A stretch of DNA of 64,000 nt from Aminobacter carboxidus (GTDB lineage Bacteria; Pseudomonadota; Alphaproteobacteria; Rhizobiales; Rhizobiaceae). Both the position numbers and the translations under genes were made by a program. Of this stretch, positions 43,746 to 52,292 are shown piece by piece (within the stretch, counting starts at the first letter, position 1; every line of letters begins with the position of its first letter). The notes beneath the pieces are model-generated. The model saw only the letters and a list, made by a program, of their open reading frames with translations, did not search any database and was not told where the DNA came from. The stretch spans positions 186,001-250,000 of the forward strand of contig NZ_JACZEP010000003.1 of assembly GCF_014863355.1 (NCBI RefSeq), in the 5' to 3' direction.

Positions 43746-45155
43746 ATGACGCAGTCGCATGCGATGATCATCAATGGCGAGAGGGCGGAGGCCGCGGGCA
43801 CGTTCGGCGTCATCGACCCGGCGCGGGCGGAGGTCTTCGCCCAGTGCCCTGCCGCCGGTCCGGAGCATCTCGATGCTGCGGTTGCAGCCGCGCGTGGGGC
43901 GTTCCCGGCATGGCGCGACACGGCAATCGATGAGCGGGCGCGTCTGCTCAACGAGATTGCGAATGCCGTCGAAGCCGACAAGGAGGCGCTGGCAGTCCTT
44001 TTGTCGAGCGAACAGGGCAAACCACGCGCCAGCGCCCATGGCGAGATCGGCGCTGCCATCCACTGGATGCGCGAAACGGCAAAGCTCAGGCCGCCGGTCG
44101 AAGTCATCCGCGACGACGAGAAGATTAGGATCGAGGTTCACCGCAAGCCGCTTGGCGTGGTCGGCTCGATAACGCCGTGGAACCACCCGGTGCTGATCGC
44201 CACCTGGCACGTCATGCCGGCGCTGATGGCTGGCAACTGCGTCGTGATCAAGCCGTCTTCCTACACGCCTTTGACCACGCTTCGGCTCGTCGAGCTTGCG
44301 AATGCGCATCTGCCGCGCGGCGTGCTCAATTCGGTCACCGGCGAGGGCGGCATCGGCCGCGCCATCACCAGCCACCCCGGCATCGACAAGATCGTCTTCA
44401 CCGGCTCGACGCCGACCGGGCGCAACATCATGTCGAATGCCGCCAACACGCTGAAGCGCCTGACGCTCGAGCTCGGCGGCAATGACGCGGCGATCGTGCT
44501 TGCCGATGCCGATATCGATGCCATCGCGCCGGTGATCTTTGCCAAGTCATTTGGCAATAGCGGTCAGACCTGCGCGGCGCTCAAGCGTCTCTACGTGCAT
44601 GAGAGCCTGCACGATGCGCTCGCCGAAAAGATCGCTGCCCTCGCGCGCGCCGCCAAGGTCGGTCCGGCCAGCGATCCGACAAGCCAGTTCGGTCCTTTGC
44701 AGAACAAGGCGCAGTTCGATCTGGTGCGCGCGCTCGCCGACGATGCCAGGGCCAATGGCGGGCGCTTCCTGGCAGGCGGCGAAGCCTCTGGCGAAGGCGG
44801 CTACTTCTTCCCGCTGACAGTCGTCACCGAGGTGACCGACGGCATGCGTATCGTCGACGAGGAGCAGTTCGGCCCGATCCTGCCGATCGTGCGTTACAGC
44901 GACGTCGACGATGCGATCGCGCGCGCCAACGCCAGTGAAAATGGCTTGGGCGGCTCGATCTGGTCGTCTGATCTCAAACGGGCTGAAGAACTGGCGCGGC
45001 GCCTCGAATGCGGAACCGCCTGGGTCAACGACCACAGCTCAATATCGCCGGCAGCACCTTTTGGCGGCGCAAAACAGTCGGGCATCGGCGTCGAATTCGG
45101 CCATTGGGGGCTCGAAGAGTACATGCAGATGCAGACGGTCCATATCACGCGCTGA
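43746..45155 (+). CDS. Aldehyde dehydrogenase family protein
   Basis: 469-residue NAD(P)-dependent aldehyde dehydrogenase. Catalytic Glu is in LELGGNDAAIVLADADIDAI, Cys in SFGNSGQTCAALKRLYVHES, and the substrate-lysine region is PWNHPVLIATWHVMPALMAG. A Gly-rich TGSTPTGRNIMSNAANTLK binds the dinucleotide. It is 73 bp after the ATPase gene and co-oriented, so it is probably the last gene of the importer operon, acting on an aldehyde from the imported compound. ATG 43746 has GAGGGAGA upstream. A strong terminator follows. Confidence 0.9.
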   Translation: MTQSHAMIINGERAEAAGTFGVIDPARAEVFAQCPAAGPEHLDAAVAAARGAFPAWRDTAIDERARLLNEIANAVEADKEALAVLLSSEQGKPRASAHGEIGAAIHWMRETAKLRPPVEVIRDDEKIRIEVHRKPLGVVGSITPWNHPVLIATWHVMPALMAGNCVVIKPSSYTPLTTLRLVELANAHLPRGVLNSVTGEGGIGRAITSHPGIDKIVFTGSTPTGRNIMSNAANTLKRLTLELGGNDAAIVLADADIDAIAPVIFAKSFGNSGQTCAALKRLYVHESLHDALAEKIAALARAAKVGPASDPTSQFGPLQNKAQFDLVRALADDARANGGRFLAGGEASGEGGYFFPLTVVTEVTDGMRIVDEEQFGPILPIVRYSDVDDAIARANASENGLGGSIWSSDLKRAEELARRLECGTAWVNDHSSISPAAPFGGAKQSGIGVEFGHWGLEEYMQMQTVHITR

Positions 45156-45223
45156 GCGAGCGCCGGCTTCGGCTGTGCGATGCGGTTGCGGCTGGCGCCG
45201 GATGATCGCAGGGCAGCAAAACG

Positions 45224-45250
45224 AAAGGGCGGCTCCTGGAGCCGCCCTTT
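45224..45250. terminator. Bidirectional intrinsic terminator between ALDH and hpaI
   Basis: AAAGGGCGGCTC (45224-45235) and GAGCCGCCCTTT (45239-45250) form a perfect 12-bp stem with a 3-nt loop. A-rich and T-rich flanks on either side make it suitable for both converging transcripts. It lies 68 bp after the ALDH stop and 25 bp beyond the hpaI stop on the other strand. Confidence 0.88.
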
Positions 45251-45275
45251 CTGCATTTCAGATGGGAGGGCCGGC

Positions 45276-46082
45276 TCAGTAGCCGGAGCCTGGTGCCCGA
45301 GTGTCGTCGCCGCCACCCACCTTGAACTTTGCCGCTAGTGTACTCGTTGCCTGCGCCAGCAGGCCGACATCGTTGCCCACTGCGACAAATGCCGCACCGA
45401 GCTCCAGATATCGCTGCGCCAGACTGGCGTCGGAGGTGAGGATACCGGCAGCCTTGCCTGATATGCCGATGCGCCGGATTGCATCCTCCACAGCTGCCTG
45501 CACCTCCGGCGCACCGGGCTTGCCGAGGTAGCCCATGTCGGCGGCGAGATCGGCCGGCCCGATGAAGATGCCGTCGACGCCGTCGACGGCAGCGATGGCT
45601 TCAAGCTCGGCGAGCCCAGCCCGGGTCTCCAGCTGCACCAGCAGGCAGGTCTGGTCGTTGGCGGTGGCCAGATAATCGGGGATGCGGTTGAAGGCGGAGG
45701 CGCGGGCAAGTGCAGCGCCCACGCCGCGCACGCCATGAGGCGGGTAGCGCATGGCCTTGACGAGTTCGCGCGCCTGGTCGGCGGTTTCGACCATCGGCAC
45801 CAGGATGGTCTGTGCGCCGATGTCGAGCAACTGCTTGATGATCCAAGTTTCCCCGATCGGCGGGCGCACGACCGGATGTGAGCCGGAGGCGGCGATGGCC
45901 TGCAACTGCGCCGCCATGACGGGTATGTCGTTCGGTGCGTGCTCGCCGTCGATCACCAGCCAGTCGAATCCGGCGCCGGCGCAGATCTCCGCCGTATAGG
46001 CATTGGCAAGGCCGAGCCACAGGCCGATCTGGGCGTCGCCGTTCAGCAGGGCGGCCTTGAATTTGTTGCGTGGTGCGGGCAT
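45276..46082 (-). CDS. hpaI: 4-hydroxy-2-oxoheptanedioate aldolase
   Basis: 268-residue class II pyruvate aldolase of the HpcH/HpaI family, splitting 4-hydroxy-2-oxoheptanedioate to pyruvate and succinate semialdehyde, the last step of homoprotocatechuate breakdown. [20 protein letters not shown], the catalytic His in [14 protein letters not shown], the metal Glu in [14 protein letters not shown] and the metal Asp in [14 protein letters not shown] are present. Length equals the family (~265). It is the last gene of the hpa operon, 10 bp after hpaH. Confidence 0.95.
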   Translation of the reverse strand: MPAPRNKFKAALLNGDAQIGLWLGLANAYTAEICAGAGFDWLVIDGEHAPNDIPVMAAQLQAIAASGSHPVVRPPIGETWIIKQLLDIGAQTILVPMVETADQARELVKAMRYPPHGVRGVGAALARASAFNRIPDYLATANDQTCLLVQLETRAGLAELEAIAAVDGVDGIFIGPADLAADMGYLGKPGAPEVQAAVEDAIRRIGISGKAAGILTSDASLAQRYLELGAAFVAVGNDVGLLAQATSTLAAKFKVGGGDDTRAPGSGY

Positions 46083-46092
46083 GACGATGTCC

Positions 46093-46899
46093 TCAGGCGA
46101 AGTAGGCGCTGACGGTTCCGAATGGGCCAAAGTCGGCCATGATAGTGTCGCCGTGGCGTGCCTCGACGGGACGGATGAACGAGCCTGAGAGCACGACGTC
46201 GCCGGCTGAGATCGAACCGCCGAACATGGCCAGCCGGTTGGCCAGCCAGGCGATGCCGGCTGCCGGATGGTTGAGCACGCCGGCACCCAGGCCGGTTTCT
46301 TCGACCTCGCCGTTTCGTGACACGATGGCGCCAATCCAGCGCATGTCGGCCTCGGTCGGGCGCATCGGCCGTCCGCCGGTGATGATGCCAGCATTGGCGG
46401 CATTGTCGGAGATGGTGTCGACGATGGTGCGGGTGCGGCCCGTTGCCGGGTCGCTGCGCAGGATACGCGTGTCGAGGATCTCGATGGCCGGCGCAATGAA
46501 ATCGGTGGCGTTGAGCACGTCGAACACCGTCGTGTTCGGACCCTGCAGCGGCGCCTTCATGACGAAAGCGATCTCGGCCTCGATGCGCGGCTGGATGAAG
46601 CGGTCGGCCGGGATGGTCGCGGCATCGGCGAACATCATGTCGTCGAGCAGTACGCCTGAATCGGGGATGTCGATGTTGAGCGCATATTGCATCGCCTTGG
46701 ACGTCAGGCCGATCTTCCAGCCGATCCGGCGGTTGCCCTGGGCAAGCTTGAGCTGTACCCACTGGGCCTGGACGGCATAGGCGTCCTCCATGTCCATCTC
46801 TGGGTGATCGAGCGACAATAGCCCGATCTGCTTGCGCTGCTTTTCGGCCTGGTCGAGCCGCTGCGCGGCAGCCTGATGCTGTTGGGGCGAGAGCTTCAT
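46093..46899 (-). CDS. hpaH: 2-oxo-hept-4-ene-1,7-dioate hydratase
   Basis: 268-residue FAH/MhpD-type hydratase, adding water to 2-oxohept-4-ene-1,7-dioate. Features are [20 protein letters not shown] near 65-85, the metal-binding E-x-E in [16 protein letters not shown], and ILDTRIL plus [14 protein letters not shown]. Length and order match HpaH of E. coli W (267). ATG 46899 overlaps the hpaG stop (ATGA). Confidence 0.95.
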   Translation of the reverse strand: MKLSPQQHQAAAQRLDQAEKQRKQIGLLSLDHPEMDMEDAYAVQAQWVQLKLAQGNRRIGWKIGLTSKAMQYALNIDIPDSGVLLDDMMFADAATIPADRFIQPRIEAEIAFVMKAPLQGPNTTVFDVLNATDFIAPAIEILDTRILRSDPATGRTRTIVDTISDNAANAGIITGGRPMRPTEADMRWIGAIVSRNGEVEETGLGAGVLNHPAAGIAWLANRLAMFGGSISAGDVVLSGSFIRPVEARHGDTIMADFGPFGTVSAYFA

Positions 46900-47768
46900 G
46901 GTTGCTCGTCCATGATCGTGTTGCGCAATGTGCCGATGCCTTCGGCTTCGACTTCCACGATGTCACCCGGCACCAGCCAGCGCGGTGGATCGAAGCGCGC
47001 GCCGGCGCCAGTCGGTGTTCCGGTGACGATCACATCGCCTGGAACAAGTGTTGTGAAGGTCGATATGTAGCTGATCAGCTTGCGGAAGCTGAAGATCATT
47101 CGGCTGGTGCGGTCGTCCTGCCGCAACTCGCCATTGACCCTGGTCGTCAGGCGAATGTCGGCAAGCTGGGATTCGTCGGTATAGGGCACGAGCCAGGGGC
47201 CGATGGCGCCGGTGGCGTCGAAGTTCTTGCCCTGGGTGACGTTGAACTTGGCGTGCCGCACCCAGTCGCGGATCGTGCCTTCGTTGCACAGCGACAATGC
47301 TGCGATGTGGTCGAGCGCATCGCCTTCAAAAATGCGACGTCCGCCTTTGCCGATGACGATGACGATCTCGCCTTCATAGTCGAGTTGCGGCGATTCCGGC
47401 GGCCGTACGAGGGCTGTGCCATGTCCCACGAAGGAACGCGGAAAACGGATGAACAGCGACGGATTGCCGGGCGCAGCCTGGCCGTCCTTGTACTCCTCAT
47501 TGCGGTCGGGGAAGTTGACCCCGACGCAGATCAGCTTCTCCGGCGTGGAGATCGGGATCTGATAGCTGACCCCGGCTTCGGCAATGTCGGCCGCGCGCTT
47601 CGATGCGGCTTCCGCCAGTCGACTAAACCCGTTGTCCGCGATGACCTCGCGCAGCGTTGGCCATTGTGGGAAAAGGGGGGCGAGGTCGACAATGCCTTGG
47701 TCGGTTACAGCACCGTAGCTGGTCCTGCCGGCGTGGGTATAGGTGGCGAAACGCGGTCGCTCGGTCAT
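46896..47768 (-). CDS. hpaG: FAH-family decarboxylase/isomerase of the homoprotocatechuate pathway (HpaG-like)
   Basis: 290-residue fumarylacetoacetate-hydrolase family protein. The GVNFPDRNEEYKDG loop, the metal cluster LDYEGEIVIVIGKGGRR (two Glu) and NVTQGKNFDATGAIGPWLV (Asp) are visible, with the C-terminal VIVTGTPTGAGARF. E. coli HpaG is a ~430-residue tandem fusion with decarboxylase and isomerase halves. Here a single domain is encoded, so isomerase and decarboxylase activities may be combined or shared. ATG 47768 is preferred; a GTG at 47780 overlaps the hpaD stop. Confidence 0.88.
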   Translation of the reverse strand: MTERPRFATYTHAGRTSYGAVTDQGIVDLAPLFPQWPTLREVIADNGFSRLAEAASKRAADIAEAGVSYQIPISTPEKLICVGVNFPDRNEEYKDGQAAPGNPSLFIRFPRSFVGHGTALVRPPESPQLDYEGEIVIVIGKGGRRIFEGDALDHIAALSLCNEGTIRDWVRHAKFNVTQGKNFDATGAIGPWLVPYTDESQLADIRLTTRVNGELRQDDRTSRMIFSFRKLISYISTFTTLVPGDVIVTGTPTGAGARFDPPRWLVPGDIVEVEAEGIGTLRNTIMDEQP

Positions 47769-47776
47769 GTCACTGC

Positions 47777-48757
47777 TCACGGTGCGATAATCGGCGACGC
47801 GGCGAGTGCCGATGGCCGTGGCTCGGTGCCGGCGAAGGTGCTGCCTTCCTCGAACCACGAGCGTGGGGCAGGGGCGCCCCACAGCGTCTGGCGCTGTGGA
47901 TCCTTGAGGTCCCACTTGATCGGCTCAAGGTCGGGATCGACCGTCTGGTAGTCCGAGCAATAGATCTCGATGCGGTGACCGTCAGGATCGCGGATGTAGA
48001 GGAAGAAGGCGTTGGAGATGCCGTGACGGCCGGGGCCGCGCTCGATGTTGCCGACGTAACCCGTGGTTGCCATCAGGTCGAGCAGGTCGATGATGTTGAG
48101 CGGCGTCGGCACCCAGAAGGCGACGTGATGCAGGCGCGGGCCGAGGCCGTTGGTGAAAGCGATGTCGTGCACGCCGCCCTTGCGGTGGGTCCATGCCGCC
48201 CACAGGCGGCCGGTCTCTGCATCCTCGGTGAATTCGGTCACGCGGAAGCCGAGTTCATTGTAGAAGGCGACCGACTGGTCGACATCGGGCGAGAAGCAAT
48301 TGAAGTGGTCGATGCGCAGGGGCTTCACGCCCTTGTAGAGTGCGTATTTCTGATGGATCGGCGCCAGCCGATCCATCCGGGAATAGAACTCCAGCGGAAT
48401 GCCGTGCGGGTCGCGGGTGCGCAACGTGCGTGACTGGTAGGGCCGCTCGACCCATTCGACCGGCAGATCCTTGGCCTTGAAGAAGTGCTCGGCCTTGTCG
48501 AGATCTTCGTCTGAAAATACCTTGAAGCCGAGGTCACGGGCTTCGGCGTGGTCGCTCTGCTTCAGCACGATGCAATGATGGCCACGCTCTTCCATGGCGC
48601 GCAGGTAGATCGTATCAGCGGTCTCGTCAGTGACCTGCAGGCCGAGCGTGTCGACATAGAACGCACGGGACTTCGCCAGATCCGTCACGGCCAGCTCGAC
48701 ATGGCTCAGCCGTACGATGTTGAAGGCGGGATAGAGGTTGGGTGTGGGCAATGGCAT
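47777..48757 (-). CDS. hpaD: 3,4-dihydroxyphenylacetate 2,3-dioxygenase (vicinal-oxygen-chelate type)
   Basis: 326-residue type I extradiol dioxygenase cleaving homoprotocatechuate. It has two VOC modules, the second holding the metal ligands: HFNCFSPDVDQSVAFYNELG, HHVAFWVPTPLNIIDLLDLM and PDGHRIEIYCSDYQTVDPDL. The last carries the Glu ligand and the family's IEIY signature. Length matches homoprotocatechuate dioxygenases of the Brevibacterium/Arthrobacter-like and rhizobial type, unlike E. coli HpaD (LigB type). It lies 15 bp after hpaE. Confidence 0.93.
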   Translation of the reverse strand: MPLPTPNLYPAFNIVRLSHVELAVTDLAKSRAFYVDTLGLQVTDETADTIYLRAMEERGHHCIVLKQSDHAEARDLGFKVFSDEDLDKAEHFFKAKDLPVEWVERPYQSRTLRTRDPHGIPLEFYSRMDRLAPIHQKYALYKGVKPLRIDHFNCFSPDVDQSVAFYNELGFRVTEFTEDAETGRLWAAWTHRKGGVHDIAFTNGLGPRLHHVAFWVPTPLNIIDLLDLMATTGYVGNIERGPGRHGISNAFFLYIRDPDGHRIEIYCSDYQTVDPDLEPIKWDLKDPQRQTLWGAPAPRSWFEEGSTFAGTEPRPSALAASPIIAP

Positions 48758-48772
48758 GATGTCTGTTCCCGC

Positions 48773-50290
48773 TCAGCCGCCGAGCTTCTGGATGTTGTGG
48801 GCCGTCGTGGCGAAGGCGATGTTCTTGGTTTCCATGTAGAAATCGAACGACCAGTCGCCGCCGTCGCGACCGATACCTGAGTTCTTGACGCCGCCGAATG
48901 GCGCCGGCAGGTGGCGAACGTTCTCCGAGTTGACCCAGATCATCCCCGCTGCCAGCCCTTCGGTGAAGCGCAGGGCGCGCGTCACATCAGATGTCCACAG
49001 ATATCCGGCAAGACCGTATTGGGTGTCGTTGGCGATCGAAAGGGCTTCGGCCTCGTTGTCGAACGGGATCGCCGTCAGCACCGGCCCGAAGATCTCCTCC
49101 TGGGCGATGCGCATGTCGTTGCGCGCGCCGGTGAACAGCGTTGGCGCGACGTAGCAGCCACCTCCCGGAGCCTCGACCTTGCTACCGCCAGCAGCAATGG
49201 TTGCGCCTTCCGAACGGGCGAGCTCGATGTAGGACAGCACCTTTTCCTCATGGATCGGGTGGATCAGCGGACCGACGACGGTCTGCGGATCGAGCGGATG
49301 GCCGACACGGATGCGCTTGGCCTTCTCCGCCACGATGGCGGTGAACTTGTCGTAGATCGAAGCTTCGACAAGCAGGCGCGAGGACGAGGTGCAGCGCTCG
49401 CCGTTGAGCGAGTAGATCATGAACACAGCGGCATCGGCGGCACGTTCGAGGTCGGCGTCGGCGAAGACGATCACCGGGTTCTTGCCGCCGAGCTCGAAAT
49501 GCACGCGCTTCAGCGTTTCGGCGCCCTGGCGCATGATCATCGAGCCGGTGCGGCTTTCTCCAACGAAGCCGATCGCCTTGATGTCAGGGTGTTCTGTCAG
49601 CGCCTTGCCGGCATCTTCGCCCAAGCCGTTGACCAGGTTCCACACACCCTTCGGCAGGCCAGCCTCTTCGGCGATCTCGACAAGCAGCCGCGCGGTCAGC
49701 GGCGAGAACTCAGCCGGCTTGTGGACGATGGTGCAGCCGGCGGCGAGCGCCGGCGCGATCTTCCACGTCGAGAGCATGAAGGGCGTGTTCCACGGCGTGA
49801 TGACGCCGACCGGGCCGATCGGCACGCGGGTGGTGATGTTCAGCTGGCCGGGCGCCTGCAACGTGCGGCCGTCGCGTGCTTCGGGTGCCTTGTCGGCGTA
49901 GTAGCGGAAGTTCTCTGCGCCGCGCAGGGCTGCCTTGGCCATGAATTTCAGCGACTGGCCGGTATCCATGCATTCGATGAAGGCGATTTCCTCTGCCCGC
50001 TTGACGATGGCGTCGGCGATCGCGTGCAGCACCTTCTTGCGGGCATCGCCCGACTGGGCGGCCCAGGCGGGGAAGGCTGCCTTGGCTGCCTTGGCGGCCA
50101 TGTGGATGTCCGCCGCCTTGCCGTGTGCCACCCGGGCGAGCGGCTTGAGGTCGACAGGGGAGATGGTCTCGAAGGTCGTGCCGTCGAGCGCCGGAACCGC
50201 CTCGCCATTGATGTGGTTGCTGACCCCACCGGATTTGAAGCGTTCAAGATAGGCTTCAGCCTTGCGCAGGTTGTTTTCGAAATCTGACAT
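48773..50290 (-). CDS. hpaE: 5-carboxymethyl-2-hydroxymuconate semialdehyde dehydrogenase
   Basis: 505-residue aldehyde dehydrogenase oxidising the ring-cleavage product to 5-carboxymethyl-2-hydroxymuconate. The HpaE-type N-terminus SNHINGEAVPALDGTTFETI, catalytic Glu in FELGGKNPVIVFADADLERA and Cys in YSLNGERCTSSSRLLVEASI are present. ATG 50290 has GGA 9 nt upstream; a GTG at 50305 overlaps the hpaF stop. Second gene of the hpa operon. Confidence 0.93.
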   Translation of the reverse strand: MSDFENNLRKAEAYLERFKSGGVSNHINGEAVPALDGTTFETISPVDLKPLARVAHGKAADIHMAAKAAKAAFPAWAAQSGDARKKVLHAIADAIVKRAEEIAFIECMDTGQSLKFMAKAALRGAENFRYYADKAPEARDGRTLQAPGQLNITTRVPIGPVGVITPWNTPFMLSTWKIAPALAAGCTIVHKPAEFSPLTARLLVEIAEEAGLPKGVWNLVNGLGEDAGKALTEHPDIKAIGFVGESRTGSMIMRQGAETLKRVHFELGGKNPVIVFADADLERAADAAVFMIYSLNGERCTSSSRLLVEASIYDKFTAIVAEKAKRIRVGHPLDPQTVVGPLIHPIHEEKVLSYIELARSEGATIAAGGSKVEAPGGGCYVAPTLFTGARNDMRIAQEEIFGPVLTAIPFDNEAEALSIANDTQYGLAGYLWTSDVTRALRFTEGLAAGMIWVNSENVRHLPAPFGGVKNSGIGRDGGDWSFDFYMETKNIAFATTAHNIQKLGG

Positions 50291-50301
50291 TGAGGTTTCC
50301 G

Positions 50302-50688
50302 TCACTTGTTCCGCAGGCGCGGGTGGATGGCGTTGTTTTTCCAGCTCAGCTCGGCATCGATCTCGCGGATCTCGAGTGAAAGCGCGAAATGAGGCGTGGC
50401 AAAAAGAGGTGCGAGAGACGCGTTCGCGGCGGCGAAGATCGCTGCGCCGGCCTGTTTCTTTTCTTCAGTGGAGCGGCCTGCGCCGATTCTGAAGCTCATG
50501 TCGATGAAGCCGTTTTCGGGTAGGCGGTCGGCAATCGCATAGGCGTCGCAGCGCAGCGCCCGCACCCTGACTGCGCCGTGTTCGAACAGGCCGGTGTCGA
50601 GGATCGCCTGCGACAGCTCTCCGCACAGCGCCGGCATGTCGACGCGGCCGTCGAGATTGGCGGAATATTCGAGCGTGAGGTGAGGCAA
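50302..50688 (-). CDS. hpaF: 5-carboxymethyl-2-hydroxymuconate delta-isomerase
   Basis: 128-residue tautomerase-superfamily isomerase. After Met removal the N-terminal residue is the catalytic Pro-1 (M-P-H-L-T-L-E-Y-S). Conserved regions include LFEHGAVRVRALRCDAYAIA and DMSFRIGAGRSTEEKK. Length equals the CHMI family (126-130). It is the first gene of the leftward hpa operon, 31 bp from a palindromic operator. Confidence 0.93.
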   Translation of the reverse strand: MPHLTLEYSANLDGRVDMPALCGELSQAILDTGLFEHGAVRVRALRCDAYAIADRLPENGFIDMSFRIGAGRSTEEKKQAGAAIFAAANASLAPLFATPHFALSLEIREIDAELSWKNNAIHPRLRNK

Positions 50689-50719
50689 GGTTTGTCTTCC
50701 TGCACAGGTGGCGCTTTGA

Positions 50720-50737
50720 TATTTAACATGTTAAATA
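50720..50737. promoter_or_regulatory. Palindromic operator, probable HpaR site
   Basis: TATTTAACATGTTAAATA is a perfect 18-bp palindrome located 32 bp upstream of the hpaF ATG and about 140 bp upstream of hpaR. MarR-family proteins such as HpaR bind short perfect palindromes overlapping their target promoters, so this is the best candidate for HpaR repression of hpaFEDGHI. The palindrome is seen directly; the binding protein is inferred. Confidence 0.7.
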
Positions 50738-50879
50738 GTTTTGCCGATCGCTGTCAAGGCGCTTATGTCGTCAGAATTTGGCTGATTGCCGCCGCGCGGC
50801 GTTGATCCGTCGGGGCGCGGGTATTATCGAAAAGAAGTGGAATGCCGGCCAAGCCGCCACCTGCCATCAGGAGTTGCCC

Positions 50880-51308
50880 TTGCTGCAAAGCACCCGACGC
50901 TCGTTGCCGATGTCACTGCTGCGCGCGCGCGAGGTGGTGATGGCCCAGTTCCGCCCCATACTCGCCCAGCATGGCGTTTCGGAGCAGCAATGGCGTGTTA
51001 TCCGCGTGCTTGGAGAACAAAGCCCGCTCGACGCGACGGAACTTGCCGAACGGGCCTCGATCCTGGCGCCGAGCCTGACGCGGATCATCAAGGCGCTGGA
51101 GGAACGCAAGTTGATCACCCGCGGCAAGGTCGAAGGCGATGGCCGCCGTGTGATACTGTCCATCGCGCCGAAAGGGCAGGTTCTGATCTCGCAAGTGTCG
51201 CCGGAGAGCAGCGCCATCTATGACGAAGTCCAAAGGCGCATCGGTCACGAGCGCTACGAACAGCTGCTCGACCTGCTGGAGGGGCTGATCGATCTCGAAA
51301 AGAAATGA
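50880..51308 (+). CDS. hpaR: MarR-family repressor of homoprotocatechuate degradation
   Basis: 142-residue MarR-type regulator very similar to HpaR: SLLRAREVVMAQFRPILAQH, VSEQQWRVIRVLGEQSPLDA, the recognition helix ILAPSLTRIIKALEERKLI and the wing RGKVEGDGRRVILSIAPKG. TTG at 50880 with AGGAG 6 nt upstream is the most likely start; the ORF is open from 50778 but its first 34 residues are unlike the family. Divergent from hpaFEDGHI, it should repress it until 4-hydroxyphenylacetate or a homoprotocatechuate derivative binds. Confidence 0.92.
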   Translation: MLQSTRRSLPMSLLRAREVVMAQFRPILAQHGVSEQQWRVIRVLGEQSPLDATELAERASILAPSLTRIIKALEERKLITRGKVEGDGRRVILSIAPKGQVLISQVSPESSAIYDEVQRRIGHERYEQLLDLLEGLIDLEKK

Positions 51309-51374
51309 CGGTCGCGTGGCGGCAATGTCCCGGCAGGTAGGAGCCATTCGCGCACAAGCTGCTATGACTACCGC

Positions 51375-52292
51375 ATGATCGCCCTAAAGAAGCTGCGCGA
51401 ATTGACCCTGACGGCTGCGACAAGTGCTGAGCGGCCATTGCATCTCAGCGCCGCAAGCGGCCTCGTCTGCCTCGCTGCGACGATGTATGTCATCGCCGAC
51501 GATGAACTCCATCTTGGTATCTTTTCGACCACCGACGACGGCCCTGGCCGGCTGGTCAGGCTGTTCGACGGTGTGCTGCCGGAGGAGAAAGCCGCGCGCA
51601 AACGGCAAAAGCCCGACCTCGAAGCACTGACCTTTCTGCCTGCTTTCGAGGATTTTCACCATGGCGCACTGCTCGTTGTCGGCTCGGGCTCGGGGCCTAA
51701 CCGGCGCCGGGGTGCCCTGCTCGGACTTGATCCGTTGGGTCGCATTTCAGGCGAGCCGCGAAGCCTTGACCTGTCGGCCATGCTTGTTCCGCTTGCCGCC
51801 GCCTTCGCCGAGGTCAATGTCGAAGGCGCCGTTGTTGCCGGTGACGAACTGTGTCTGTTCCAGCGTGGTAACAAGCAGCACGCGGACAATGCAATCATCC
51901 GCTATCGCCTTGCTGAGGTCGTCGAAGTCGTGACCGGCCGTCGTACCGATGTGCTCCGGTCTGTGAAGATCGGCAGGCTCGATCTCGGCCATGTCGAAGG
52001 TGTGCCGCTGTGCTTTACGGATGCCACAGCGCTGCCCGGTGGCGACATGGTGTTCAGTGCGGTGGCCGAAGACACGGACGATGCCTTCAACGACGGCGCA
52101 TGTGTCGGGGCTGCCATCGGCATCGTCGGGAACGACGGGCGGCTGCGTTTCGTTCGCCGGCTCGATCGGCCGTACAAGATCGAGGGCATTCACGCTGAGC
52201 TCGACGGCAACCGCCTCGACCTGCTGGTAGTCACCGACGCCGACGATCCGGACATTGCAGCTGCGCTCTATGCGGCGACGATCGCGATCTGA
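51375..52292 (+). CDS. Conserved hypothetical protein, beta-propeller-like (DUF6929-type)
   Basis: 305 residues with repeated beta-rich blades, e.g. CLAATMYVIADDELHLGIFS, HGALLVVGSGSGPNRRRGAL and KIEGIHAELDGNRLDLLVVT. There is no signal peptide, membrane helix or catalytic motif that I recognise. The pattern (short strands, GNRLDLLVVTDADDPD ending) suggests a propeller related to DUF6929 proteins. It follows hpaR by 66 bp on the same strand, but gives no obvious link to aromatic breakdown. Its stop is directly followed by the stop of the ferredoxin reductase gene on the other strand. Confidence 0.7.
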   Translation: MIALKKLRELTLTAATSAERPLHLSAASGLVCLAATMYVIADDELHLGIFSTTDDGPGRLVRLFDGVLPEEKAARKRQKPDLEALTFLPAFEDFHHGALLVVGSGSGPNRRRGALLGLDPLGRISGEPRSLDLSAMLVPLAAAFAEVNVEGAVVAGDELCLFQRGNKQHADNAIIRYRLAEVVEVVTGRRTDVLRSVKIGRLDLGHVEGVPLCFTDATALPGGDMVFSAVAEDTDDAFNDGACVGAAIGIVGNDGRLRFVRRLDRPYKIEGIHAELDGNRLDLLVVTDADDPDIAAALYAATIAI

